Of a DNA stretch of 33,085 bases, positions 24,740 through 32,996 are shown one piece after another (position 1 is the first letter of the stretch; each line of letters opens with the position of its first letter). Under the pieces are notes generated by a model, which saw only the letters and a list, made by a program, of their open reading frames with translations, was not told the DNA's origin and searched no databases. Both the position numbers and the translations under genes were made by a program. Where the stretch lies: positions 1-33,085 of the forward strand of contig CANJQI010000044.1 of the NCBI GenBank assembly GCA_947476215.1, read 5' to 3'. Source of the stretch: Betaproteobacteria bacterium (GTDB taxonomy: Bacteria; Pseudomonadota; Gammaproteobacteria; Burkholderiales; SG8-41).

Positions 24740-24988
24740 TCAAGATTGAAAATCGGATCGGTGATCAATGACCTTGATGCCATGAAATCGCTTTTCCAGT
24801 TCTTCGTTAATGATGGGGTACATCTGGTCGCTGCGGTACACCCAGCCCCAAAACTCACACACCGTCTTTCCGCTGAGATTCACATCAGCCAGCGCCGGAG
24901 CCAGGTTCACCCGAGGTGATGTGGATTTCCCCAAGGGCCACACGACTTCATAGAGTGGTTCCGATGAAGCAGTCTGCTGTTGATCCAT
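24740..24988 (-). CDS. Stand-alone or truncated UGSC N-terminal domain protein
   Basis: An 82-residue protein similar only to the first ~70 residues of the neighbouring selenoprotein: YEVVWP aligns with YEAYWP, NLAPAL with PLAPRL, LSGKTVCEFWGWVYRSDQ with LEGKVVAQLWDNVFRGDE, and LEKRFHGIKVI with LKARFPGIRFI. It stops with TGA before the region that carries the Cys-Sec-Gly-Ser-Cys centre. Reading through that TGA gives no GSC motif, so it is a true stop. AGGAG lies about 8 nt upstream of ATG 24988, so it is probably translated. It is convergent with the selenoprotein gene, 45 nt away. It is either a free partner subunit or a remnant of a duplicated gene; I cannot tell which. Confidence 0.65.
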   Translation of the reverse strand: MDQQQTASSEPLYEVVWPLGKSTSPRVNLAPALADVNLSGKTVCEFWGWVYRSDQMYPIINEELEKRFHGIKVIDHRSDFQS

Positions 24989-25198
24989 GTCCTGACTCTC
25001 CTGAAAAATTGATGCAAGCGGAAGTGGCCCGTTTTCGTTGCGGCTGGCCTCGGATGTGAATGACTCTTTACACAATGGTGAAGCGATCATGAATTCTAAC
25101 GCGAACATGCGTCGTTGACAGTACCGCTCAATTCGACGACGATCACGCGTAGATTCATCTCTACGCTCCCCTCTCTTACCGATCAACAGTCCACAGCC

Positions 25199-25957
25199 AT
25201 GCAAAACGCCACAGCGGGTCCTACGCTGGATCTGATCGAAAATTTTCCGGCGTATGAAAAAGCCGCGATTTATCTGAAGAAAATTATTGCCGAGCGCAAC
25301 CTTAAAATAATTGCCGACATTGGCGGCGGTGCCAACCCTTTGCTCGATGACAAGTTTGTTGCCGACCGCGATATTCAGTATTTCCTGATCGACAAGTCGG
25401 CGAGCGAACTGAAGAAAGCCAGTGCCCTGTACAACAAGATTGAAGCAGACGCCATCAGCGACAGCGTCGTGTTTCAAAAACAACTCGCCGGCAGAAAGTT
25501 CGACCTGATTTTTACTCACATGTTTCTGGAACATCTTGAAGACCCGATCCAGGCGCACAGGAATTTCTACGACGCATTGAACCCGGGCGGTCTGTGTGTG
25601 CACGTCTACCCGTCGCCCAACAACCTGCCGCTGATGTTCAATCGGTTGCTGCCGGAAACGGTATCGGCGTGGCTGCTCAAGACCGCTCAGCCGTTCCGCG
25701 ATCTGCAAGGTTCACAACGCAAATTCAAGGCCTACTATCGGATGTGCGGCGCGCCGAGCGCCGCGTTGAGCGCAGCATTCGTGGCCATGGGATACGCTGT
25801 AAGGCAACACACCGGCTACATCGGACATACTTACTATCTTCGTTTTAAACCTGCGGCATTTCTTGAAGAAAAAATCCGGAGAATAATTCACAAACTGCAA
25901 CTTCCATTGACCAGCGGTTGTTTGCTTGTTTTGGAAAAAACCGTCATGAATTCGTGA
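25199..25957 (+). CDS. Class I SAM-dependent methyltransferase
   Basis: A 252-residue Rossmann-type methyltransferase. Motif I is ADIGGGANP (39-47), the acidic end of strand two is YFLIDKS (61-67), and motif post-I/IV is FDLIFTHMFLEHLEDP (101-116), followed by ALNPGGLCVHVYPSP. The C-terminal part (FRDLQGSQRKFKAYYRMCG, HTYYLRF) resembles methyltransferases of lipid or glycan pathways, but the target is unknown. The frame is open from a TTG at 25115, but ATG 25199 is preferred because the conserved fold starts soon after; no good ribosome site is seen. A TTGACA lies at 25115-25120, but no convincing -10 follows. It is divergent from the small UGSC-like gene. Confidence 0.8.
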   Translation: MQNATAGPTLDLIENFPAYEKAAIYLKKIIAERNLKIIADIGGGANPLLDDKFVADRDIQYFLIDKSASELKKASALYNKIEADAISDSVVFQKQLAGRKFDLIFTHMFLEHLEDPIQAHRNFYDALNPGGLCVHVYPSPNNLPLMFNRLLPETVSAWLLKTAQPFRDLQGSQRKFKAYYRMCGAPSAALSAAFVAMGYAVRQHTGYIGHTYYLRFKPAAFLEEKIRRIIHKLQLPLTSGCLLVLEKTVMNS

Positions 25958-26208
25958 CTTTTTGCCACTAATGGTCGCGATCGCGTAACGGCTTGTACAC
26001 CAACGTGAAATCCTGCACGTTATCCCGATGTGAGCACCGCTGGACGGTCAACTAAAGTAACTTAACGGGCACACCATGCGGGACGAGAAGATTACAATGA
26101 CCAAGTCATCAGGTTTGTTTTGAAACTCGTCGCGTGCTACCGTATTTGAATTGAGCGTTCAGCAGATTTCTATTTGAATCTAGTTGTCACCTGCCAGGAG
26201 AATTGTCC

Positions 26209-26904
26209 ATGCGCTTAGTTTCCCTCGTTGCCAAATTCACGACCATGTCGTTGTTGGCCGGATTCAGTTCTGTTTCGATTGCAGCCGATGCCGGCACCAT
26301 TCAACAACTCAACGGCAATGTAACCATTACCGATGCCAATAAGGTTACCCGCAAGGCGTCGGCAAAGGAAAGAATTCAGTCCGGTGACACCATCACCACC
26401 GAAGCCAAAAGCGAAACGCTGATCAAAATGGCGGACGACTCTACGGTAGTCCTGCGTCCCAATACACAGTTTCAGTTTACGGAATTCAACTATAACAAGG
26501 CGCCTACCGATTCGTCATTCGTTACCTTGCTGCGCGGCACCGCGCGCATGGTTACCGGCCTGATCGGCAGACAAAACGTGGCGAACGTCCGCGTCAATAC
26601 CCCGACAGCAACCATAGGCATCCGAGGCACGGACTTTGAAGTCGCGGTCATCCCGGAGGACACGGCGGATACGCGTGCGGGAGTCTACGATCTGGTTCAC
26701 GATGGTGCAACCAATATCAAACTCGCACAGAGCGACAAGAGTCTGGATGTCAAAAAGAATCAGACTGCATTTGCCCCGGACAAGCCAAAACCCGGCGAAG
26801 AACCGCTGCAAATTCTGCGTGAGACGCCGATATTTCTGCGCACAGGCGGCGGACTTGATGCCTTGATCCAGTCCATCACCATTCAGATTCCGATGTTCCG
26901 CTGA
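26209..26904 (+). CDS. FecR-domain periplasmic protein
   Basis: A 231-residue secreted protein with a Sec signal peptide (about 1-26, ending VSIAAD). The FecR domain covers about residues 30-170: GNVTITD, then ERIQSGDTITTEAKSETLIK, LRPNTQFQF, and the NVRVNTPTATIGIRGTDFEV stretch that is the strongest family mark. It lacks the cytoplasmic DUF4880 and transmembrane parts of sigma-factor regulators, so it belongs to the stand-alone secreted type of uncertain role. AGGAG stands 8 nt before ATG 26209; a TTG start at 26203 is less likely. No sigma factor is adjacent. The 251 nt upstream (25958-26208) contains no gene and no confident promoter. Confidence 0.85.
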   Translation: MRLVSLVAKFTTMSLLAGFSSVSIAADAGTIQQLNGNVTITDANKVTRKASAKERIQSGDTITTEAKSETLIKMADDSTVVLRPNTQFQFTEFNYNKAPTDSSFVTLLRGTARMVTGLIGRQNVANVRVNTPTATIGIRGTDFEVAVIPEDTADTRAGVYDLVHDGATNIKLAQSDKSLDVKKNQTAFAPDKPKPGEEPLQILRETPIFLRTGGGLDALIQSITIQIPMFR

Positions 26905-26910
26905 TCGCGT

Positions 26911-26938
26911 CGGGGCGAGTTTTAAAAACTTCGCCCCG
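26911..26938. terminator. Bidirectional terminator hairpin
   Basis: CGGGGCGA (26911-26918) and TCGCCCCG (26931-26938) pair, with GTTTT/AAAAC extending the stem. It lies between convergent genes, the FecR protein (ending 26904) and the hydrolase (ending 26947), and its T/A-rich top suits termination in either direction. Confidence 0.7.
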
Positions 26939-26946
26939 AGTGCCGA

Positions 26947-27771
26947 TTACTGCGCAAGGCAGGACAGCTTGCGCAGTACCTTCCAATCTTCTCCCCAGCA
27001 ACACTGGTGGTCGAATTTCTCCTTGTCGATGATAGTGGCCACGGAAAGGCGATCAAGAAACCTGGCGGCGGTTGCGGGCGGCACAACTTTATCGCGCATG
27101 CCCCTGAAATGCGTTTGACGCACGTTCCGCAGTTTGTCCGCTACATCCGCGGGATTCAACGATAGATCAAGTTGCGATACGTGCAGGGCATCCGTCCATG
27201 CATTGGTATCGAGCGGCGCGGCGATGGTCACCAGACAAGCGACATCGGAACGGCGCGCCGCAATGAGCGCAGCCATTGCACCGCCACCCGAATATCCGAC
27301 CAGGCTGACATGCGTCGCGCCGGTGGTGCGTTTAATCTGATCAACCGCCAGACTCATCGCCGTGACCGCTTCGTTGCTGTATCGTCCCCGCATCCACAAC
27401 TCCGGGTCGCACTTTTGCAGGTCTGTATCGCTCAAGTACTGGCAAGGACGCCCCAGATAAGCCACGACAGGCGCAGCGTCCGCGATAGCCATATTCAGCA
27501 CGAGCGGTCTAAGCGGCGTGGGATCGGCGGGCGGTTGGTCCGAAAAACGCCACGGCGCGCCGTCACTCTCTATGTACACGGTTACCCGGCTGGCCGCGCC
27601 GGTTCCTGCTTTGCCCTTGGCATAGGCACGCAGCCGTGTGTCGGGGACCGCGACCGGAATGAATCCTGCGTCGCCGGCAAGTGTGCGCAAGCGCTCAGAG
27701 GGTGACAGCGCGACGCACGCCGCACAAAAGAAAACTGCCGAGGTGGGGAAAACCCAGCTCGGCAGCTTCAT
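26947..27771 (-). CDS. Exported alpha/beta-hydrolase
   Basis: A 274-residue alpha/beta-hydrolase fold protein. The nucleophile elbow is LVGYSGGGAMAAL with Ser161, followed by a likely acid Asp227 in GMRDKVVPP and His255 in FDHQCC, giving a full triad. The N-terminus (WVFPTSAVFFCAACVAL) is hydrophobic and looks like a signal peptide; FCAAC could be a degenerate lipobox, making it a possible lipoprotein. Extra cysteines (Cys110, Cys121, Cys257, Cys258) would fit disulfides in the periplasm. No strong ribosome site precedes the ATG. The gene lies 46 nt after the barrel gene on the same strand. An esterase role is likely; the substrate is unknown. Confidence 0.75.
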   Translation of the reverse strand: MKLPSWVFPTSAVFFCAACVALSPSERLRTLAGDAGFIPVAVPDTRLRAYAKGKAGTGAASRVTVYIESDGAPWRFSDQPPADPTPLRPLVLNMAIADAAPVVAYLGRPCQYLSDTDLQKCDPELWMRGRYSNEAVTAMSLAVDQIKRTTGATHVSLVGYSGGGAMAALIAARRSDVACLVTIAAPLDTNAWTDALHVSQLDLSLNPADVADKLRNVRQTHFRGMRDKVVPPATAARFLDRLSVATIIDKEKFDHQCCWGEDWKVLRKLSCLAQ

Positions 27772-27785
27772 GTTTCAGCTAACGT

Positions 27786-27805
27786 GTCCGGCGGAGGCGC
27801 CGGAC
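27786..27805. terminator. GC hairpin between barrel and hydrolase genes
   Basis: GTCCGGCG/CGCCGGAC with a GAGG loop, a perfect eight-base-pair stem 12 nt past the barrel gene stop. There is no T-run, so it may only weaken read-through or stabilise the upstream message. Confidence 0.4.
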
Positions 27806-27817
27806 GGACTTCAGTTT

Positions 27818-28903
27818 CTAGAACCGCGCCCCAACGTTGAATTGGTAGTTTTCGTTCTTCACTTCCGAGCGGCCATTCTCTTTCGAATACTGGAATCCGC
27901 CGTACACCGACCTGTCGATCATGAACCGGAAGCCAAGGCCGACTGTCCACGCATCGCGATCATTGGCTGCGGAAATAAAGCTACCTGACGAATTAACCTG
28001 CATGGCCGCCTGATCAGGACGCTTGATATCATTTACGTAAGTCAGCGATACGTATGGTGTAAATGCGTCTATCGTATACGCGGCCTGACCGGTGAGGCGA
28101 ACCTGGGAAAGGTCAACCTTGCCGTCGGCAACGAGTGTGCGGTTCGACAACACATAGGCGCCCAGCTTGTCGTTGACATTGATGTATGCGCCGCGAGCGC
28201 TCAACGTCAAAGCACCAATGTTTTCGCGATAGGTCAAGCCGAGAGTGCCTATGGTGCGATCATTCTTGGTTCGACCTGTAATCGCGACACCATTTCCCGT
28301 AACCTGGGTATCTATATCACTGCGGCCAAAACCCAAGGTCGCGTCGAATGCCAGATTCTTATTGATGGGCACGCCGAGGTACGGCGAGAACGTATAGCCT
28401 TTACCCGACAGCTTGCCACCGGAGAAAGTCAAGTCGATGTCTGAATCATCCCTGGCCACCGCGAGACCAATGACCATATTGTTATCAAGCGTGTAATCGA
28501 CGCCGGCCAAGAATACTTCGACTTTACCGCTTGACTGCAACGGCGTGAAGTTGTAGGCCACATTGCTGCGCGAAGCCGCACCCCAGACGTTCCACGGCGA
28601 GCCACCCGGTGCCGCCGCAGCGCCCGTCTTACCGTTGTTGGCCAACGCGAAACGTTTCATGTTCAGGCCACCTGCTACCACGCCGTTGCCCCCAAGCGCG
28701 ATACTCCCGATTGCGCCCGCGAGGTTGGCCGCGTTGTTTGCCGTAGTTACCGTCAACACACCAGCCTGCAGACCTGGGTTACTGCCAGGCTGGGAGTTTT
28801 TAATTTTCGCCGTGGTGGACGCCGACGACTGGGCCATCGCGGTGGCGCTGCAGGCGGCCATTGCAACGGCCGATGTCGCTAGAAATAATTTTTTCGAGTT
28901 CAT
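27818..28903 (-). CDS. Autotransporter-like outer-membrane beta-barrel protein
   Basis: A 361-residue outer-membrane protein. A Sec signal (about 1-24, ending AMAQ) is followed by a ~75-residue low-complexity, Ala/Gly/Asn-rich section, then a barrel of alternating strands from WNVWGAASRS (~105) to the C-terminus. Repeated strand patterns (VEVFLAGVDYTL, GYTFSPYLGVPI, LAFDATLGFG, LTGQAAYTI, WTVGLGFRFM) and the terminal NVGARF with final Phe are typical of BamA-assembled barrels, specifically the autotransporter beta-domain family. There is no large passenger, so it may be a small surface barrel rather than a secretion device. AAAGGG lies 10 nt before the ATG. A TATAGT/TTGTGT pair upstream may be its promoter. 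Confidence 0.8.
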   Translation of the reverse strand: MNSKKLFLATSAVAMAACSATAMAQSSASTTAKIKNSQPGSNPGLQAGVLTVTTANNAANLAGAIGSIALGGNGVVAGGLNMKRFALANNGKTGAAAAPGGSPWNVWGAASRSNVAYNFTPLQSSGKVEVFLAGVDYTLDNNMVIGLAVARDDSDIDLTFSGGKLSGKGYTFSPYLGVPINKNLAFDATLGFGRSDIDTQVTGNGVAITGRTKNDRTIGTLGLTYRENIGALTLSARGAYINVNDKLGAYVLSNRTLVADGKVDLSQVRLTGQAAYTIDAFTPYVSLTYVNDIKRPDQAAMQVNSSGSFISAANDRDAWTVGLGFRFMIDRSVYGGFQYSKENGRSEVKNENYQFNVGARF

Positions 28904-28955
28904 TTTGTTTTAACCCTTTAATCCAAGTAGAAGAAAGCTGCGTTGGCTATTGCTA

Positions 28956-28986
28956 ACTATACCAAAACCCTTCACTCCTTACACAA
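28956..28986 (-). promoter_or_regulatory. Possible sigma70 promoter for the barrel gene
   Basis: On the minus strand, TTGTGT (28981-28986) and TATAGT (28956-28961) are separated by 19 nt, slightly long. A ~47 nt leader would precede the ATG at 28903. Confidence 0.4.
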
Positions 28987-29017
28987 CTTCCTGCCTTTTT
29001 CTTTAGTTGTCGGCCAT

Positions 29018-31786
29018 TTAGTGTTGCATTTGTGCAACATGCATAAGTTCTTGATACGCCTGCGACGAGAGCCTTGCGCGCGCACGCGAAAGCGTATCTG
29101 TAATCTCCTTAGAGTCAGAGGCTTGCATTGCGAGCGCAATTCGCTCGGAGTACGGCTCCCGATCACCCGGAACGAGGCGCTCCATTTCATCCAGTATCCG
29201 ATAGGCTTCGGTCAGATTTCCCTGGTCGGCAATGAGTTGCGCCCAATTGCGCAAGAACAGGGGTTCACTCGGGAAAATCTGATGCGCGAGCGCAAAAAGC
29301 CGGCTGGACTCCTGTGCCGCCTGCAACCCGCCTGCCGGATCGATGGGGCGCATAATGCGCAGCGCCTTCACCTGCAGCACATTTGCCAGCGCGACGACCA
29401 CCCACGGATCGCGTGGAAAAAGTGGCGCTGCGGCGCGCGCCGTCGTTTCGGCCAGGGCTAAATTGCGGATCACCGCCGCTATCCTGCCCGAGGCCTCCGA
29501 ATCCAACTCTTTGGATTCATTGACTTTTTTAATGTCGGCAAGAGCTCTGCCCAGAAGATCGAACACCAATTGGCGGCGGTAAAACCGCTCATAAGGCAAC
29601 AGGCGTATCGCCTCGTCTGTTAATTCTTCGCCCAACAAAGACTGCTTGGGAGTAACCTCCAGCGCCAGCCCGGACGCCACATCCGCACGCGTCGCGCGCC
29701 AATCGTGGGCCATAACCAATGCCAACGATAATCCGACAGCCACCATCCACAACGCAGCGGCGGGCCTCAAAACGGTATCTGACCCCGACCTTGCGCGGCG
29801 CACGGTCACCACGGCATAGGCCAGACACAGGGCCAATATAAAGGCCGAAACTGAAAAACATGCAATGGAGATTGTCAGTGCGTGCCCCATGTTCAGCTCA
29901 GGGCCGGGCCTCACCATGACGAGAAGATGGATGCCGACGTAAATCGCGGGTAAACCAACTAAGACCGCGAGCAAGTACGCGCCGCCCGTTGCTCCTGCCT
30001 TGCGCAACCGCACCCATGCGGCCCATGCTGCAACGCTCAGAAAAACAAGAAGCGGCGCCAATCGACGCAGCCAGTGCATTTCTTCTCGCACGTTTCGCGG
30101 CGCATCGAAATCGGCGATCGGCACAAGGCTGGCACACAGTGCAATCATCGCGCATGCGATGCCCCACATCCAGAGATGACGCTCACCGGAGTGTTCGTCG
30201 TCCGCAGCCTCGCGTTCTTTGCGAACGAGCCTCTCCGCGACGATCAAAATGAGCGCTGCAATGCCAAACGAAATCAACCTCGTGGTTGGTGCGGGAATAT
30301 TGACCTGCGCGTCGACCCAGAACACCAATAACGATGAAGTCAACGCCGCCAGCAGCGCCCAATTACCTGAATCCTCGAGCGCAGTCGCAGCAATGTCTCG
30401 TTGCTGCGAACGCCATGCGCAAGCGACCATGAACAGCAACCACCCTGCGCCTATTCCCAGGCCAACCGCCGGCACCACGGCGGAGGCCAAGCCGATCTGC
30501 ACTGTGGCGATGGCCGAAACGCTCGCGCCAACAAACATAAAGGCGAAAAACGCGCATGCCGGCGCCAGTCCAGTCAACCCAAACAAGGCGCGCGCCGCGG
30601 CATACATGACCAGAGCAAAGAACAAACAATAAACCACCCACGCCAGTAACCCAAAGTTCAAACCGATATCCAGCGCGTCAGCATGCATGCGATCGTAGGT
30701 GCGATACGCGCCATAGCCAACCAGATTCACCACCGACGCCGGTTGATGGCGAAAATAGAACATATAGGCGGATTCCGGTCCGTAACCCAGCAGCTTGCGT
30801 ACGAGCGGGGCGGCAGCAAATGTCTCGTTGCCCGCCTCCCAAACGCCCAGCCGTGCGCCCGCGCTGCTGGATGCGCGCTGCGTCTGTTCGCCCGCGTCAC
30901 TGTCCAGACTGAATACGAGGCGACCCAAGACTGGAACGTCCTGCGCCCACTGACGCGCGCTGGTGACGGTGTTGATCGCAATTAATGATGCAACCAGCAC
31001 GACAAACGCAACGACGGCGCCGTGAAAACCGCGGCGCGCGCGCGCGTAGCCGGCCACGAAACACGCAAGCATCAGCATGCCTATCGCGACCGCCAGCAAC
31101 GGTCCACGCGTTTGCGTGACGAGCAATCCTGCCAACTGCAGTACCGCAACGAGCAGCCACAGGAAGCGACGGGGCAGGTCTTGGCTTGCCTGCCAGCAAC
31201 GCACGACAGTAATCGGCAGCAACACGCCCAAATAAGCCGCGAGAAACAACGGGCTGCCCATGGTCGCGCCGGGCCGCGTCAAATCCCTTGCACCCACCGG
31301 AAAAAAATCCAGGTCCAGCCGCTGCTGCAAGGCGTAGAACGCCGGCACCACGCTGGCCAGCAACAGCACATCCAGAAAATTTTCGATCCGGTCCGAACGA
31401 TACGCCCATCCCAGCATGGCAATGAAGAACGCACCGTAGACCATCCATGCCAGCAGGCCTTCGCGACGATAGTAACCACCGAAGATCGCTACCTCGGGAT
31501 TTTCCGACAGGACGGTAGACACAACCGCCAAGAGCAGAAAGGCGACGAATGCACCGGCCGCACACTTCACCGCCGTTCCCGAATTCCAGTACCGCCTCCA
31601 TCCCCCGGCCAGCAACACCGCACCCAGCGCAAGTATCGACAGCGGTTCGGCCACGCATTGTTTCGCGATCTCGAATCCGCGGTCCATGATGTCGCTCATC
31701 ATCAGCGGCACGGTCGCAACAACAGCGACCAGGCAAACGCCTGCAAGGTTAGACCAAAATGCACGCTGAAAAAAAATATTCATCAT
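29018..31786 (-). CDS. O-antigen ligase/polymerase (Wzy_C) family membrane protein with TPR-like C-terminus
   Basis: A 922-residue multi-pass inner-membrane protein. More than a dozen hydrophobic segments cover the first two thirds. The long periplasmic loop that marks the family contains SAGARLGVWEAGNETF and YRTYDRMHADALDIGLNFGLLAW (in part), with the RxHxD-type element. The last ~230 residues are soluble and helical, with TPR-like repeats (ETTARAAAPLFPRDPWVVVALANVL, then FALAHQIFPSEPLFLRNWAQLIADQGNL, both in part). Such proteins join glycans to lipid A core, polymerise them, or glycosylate pilins. ATG 31786 overlaps the upstream gene's TAA (TAATG), with GGAG just before; ATG 31783 is an equal choice. 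A TGTTGCA/TGCAACA hairpin covers the 3' end. Confidence 0.82.
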   Translation of the reverse strand: MMNIFFQRAFWSNLAGVCLVAVVATVPLMMSDIMDRGFEIAKQCVAEPLSILALGAVLLAGGWRRYWNSGTAVKCAAGAFVAFLLLAVVSTVLSENPEVAIFGGYYRREGLLAWMVYGAFFIAMLGWAYRSDRIENFLDVLLLASVVPAFYALQQRLDLDFFPVGARDLTRPGATMGSPLFLAAYLGVLLPITVVRCWQASQDLPRRFLWLLVAVLQLAGLLVTQTRGPLLAVAIGMLMLACFVAGYARARRGFHGAVVAFVVLVASLIAINTVTSARQWAQDVPVLGRLVFSLDSDAGEQTQRASSSAGARLGVWEAGNETFAAAPLVRKLLGYGPESAYMFYFRHQPASVVNLVGYGAYRTYDRMHADALDIGLNFGLLAWVVYCLFFALVMYAAARALFGLTGLAPACAFFAFMFVGASVSAIATVQIGLASAVVPAVGLGIGAGWLLFMVACAWRSQQRDIAATALEDSGNWALLAALTSSLLVFWVDAQVNIPAPTTRLISFGIAALILIVAERLVRKEREAADDEHSGERHLWMWGIACAMIALCASLVPIADFDAPRNVREEMHWLRRLAPLLVFLSVAAWAAWVRLRKAGATGGAYLLAVLVGLPAIYVGIHLLVMVRPGPELNMGHALTISIACFSVSAFILALCLAYAVVTVRRARSGSDTVLRPAAALWMVAVGLSLALVMAHDWRATRADVASGLALEVTPKQSLLGEELTDEAIRLLPYERFYRRQLVFDLLGRALADIKKVNESKELDSEASGRIAAVIRNLALAETTARAAAPLFPRDPWVVVALANVLQVKALRIMRPIDPAGGLQAAQESSRLFALAHQIFPSEPLFLRNWAQLIADQGNLTEAYRILDEMERLVPGDREPYSERIALAMQASDSKEITDTLSRARARLSSQAYQELMHVAQMQH

Positions 31787-32931
31787 TACTCCGGGGAAGA
31801 AGGCGGGCGGTGATGCGTCTTGCGCAGCACCCACCATCGAGGAGCACGGAATTTCACAATCCGCGCATAGGCATAAATGTAGCCAACCGCAAAAAGCAGA
31901 CTGCCAATTTGCAATACGTGCGTGGCCTGCCAGAAAACCAGCGCCGGAACTACTCCGATGGAGGTCAATATCCACAGATAGGGCGCGGTCAACGAATTGC
32001 GCTGCGTTCTGTGAAGAGGCAAATCGGTACCGACCAGCCAACGCACGAGTCTTTTGTAAATCAGATGATGCAGGTGCGCGAGATCAGGAAGTCCAGGATG
32101 GGAACCACGCACGATACCGCGCCGATAAATCGAAAACAACAGCTCGCACACCGGGTATGAACAAAGCAACACCGGAAACCACGCGGATACCTCATGGTTG
32201 CGTCCCACCAGGAGTATTGATAAAACGCCTATAAAAAATCCCAGCAGGTAGGCGCCGCAGTCACCCAGATAAACCAGACCCCGCGGAAAATTGAGCAACA
32301 TGAAACCAGTGATTGCGCCCACCAGCGTCAAAGCTGCGCTCATAACCGGAATGTCGCCGACTTTGAACGCAACGTACGAGATACCCAGTAGTATCAGTGC
32401 CGAAACCCCGCCCGCCAAGCCATTGAACCCGTCGATAAGGTTGAACGCATTGGTAAGCCCCGCCACCAGCAGGCACGTGATCACAATGGATACGGCCGGC
32501 ACTGCCACGGCGACGTCAAGCCACGGCACATCCAGTCGCACCACCCAGGCGTTAAGCAGCCAGCCCGCAAGCGCGGCCGAAACAAGCGCAAAAACAAGTC
32601 GCAGTTCCTTGCTTACCTTTTGCGTAACATCCTCAACCAACCCTGCCACAAAAACAGGCAACGCGCTGCCGAGCAGGATCAATCCCAATGTCGCGCTGTC
32701 CAGCGCGTGGGCTGCGGCGTCGAAATACCTCGCCAGAAAGCTGGCAAATAGCCCTGCCGCTATGCCCAATCCGCCGATTCTGCCAACGCCATGCTGGTGC
32801 ACTTCCCTTACCCGGTTGGCGCGACGGGAACCCGCGTCCCGATTCCAGCTCCGCGGCAGCCTCAGGCGGACGCGTATGATGAGCAGCGTCACCAGGAAGG
32901 AAACGATCAGTGCCGCGATGATGTATGGCAT
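31786..32931 (-). CDS. MraY/WecA-family phosphoglycosyl transferase (glycosyltransferase 4)
   Basis: A 381-residue polytopic membrane enzyme that transfers a sugar-1-phosphate from a UDP-sugar to undecaprenyl phosphate, starting a surface glycan. Motifs are LVEDVTQKVS (98-107, in place of the usual DD pair), NAFNLIDGFNGLAGG (161-175), YLGDCGA (221-227, the catalytic GDxGA type) and HPGLPDLAHLHH with a HxHH cluster (286-289). About eleven hydrophobic segments are visible. It is closer to WecA/WbpL types than to MraY by the HLHH end. The stop overlaps the start of the ligase/polymerase gene, so the two are coupled. Only AGGA at very short distance precedes ATG 32931, so the true start may differ slightly. 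Confidence 0.88.
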   Translation of the reverse strand: MPYIIAALIVSFLVTLLIIRVRLRLPRSWNRDAGSRRANRVREVHQHGVGRIGGLGIAAGLFASFLARYFDAAAHALDSATLGLILLGSALPVFVAGLVEDVTQKVSKELRLVFALVSAALAGWLLNAWVVRLDVPWLDVAVAVPAVSIVITCLLVAGLTNAFNLIDGFNGLAGGVSALILLGISYVAFKVGDIPVMSAALTLVGAITGFMLLNFPRGLVYLGDCGAYLLGFFIGVLSILLVGRNHEVSAWFPVLLCSYPVCELLFSIYRRGIVRGSHPGLPDLAHLHHLIYKRLVRWLVGTDLPLHRTQRNSLTAPYLWILTSIGVVPALVFWQATHVLQIGSLLFAVGYIYAYARIVKFRAPRWWVLRKTHHRPPSSPE

Positions 32932-32954
32932 GTCCTGCTTAAATTATTGATTGC

Positions 32955-32996
32955 GCCCGTTTGTGACTTCCAGGGCTGGAAAGTCACAAACCGGGC
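32955..32996. repeat. 42-base imperfect inverted repeat
   Basis: GCCCGTTTGTGACTTCCAG and, after GG, its complement CTGGAAAGTCACAAACCGGGC fold into a ~19-base-pair stem with one extra A and one extra C on the right arm. It lies 24 nt upstream of the phosphoglycosyl transferase start. It could be a terminator of an upstream gene, a leader structure or a mobile palindromic unit. No gene was recognised in the last 90 bases of the window. Confidence 0.6.

Noticed and set aside
24740-24742. Second selenocysteine codon at the end of the small UGSC-like gene
   Set aside because: Read-through gives Arg-Arg-Trp-Cys-Cys with no GSC motif, and the position is before the expected redox centre.
25115-25143. 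Promoter from the TTGACA before the methyltransferase
   Set aside because: The hexamer is perfect, but no acceptable -10 lies at 16-19 nt, so it is not listed.
24989-25708. Long upstream extension of the small UGSC-like gene on the minus strand
   Set aside because: It is antisense to the methyltransferase and has no protein-like pattern; the strong ribosome site supports ATG 24988.
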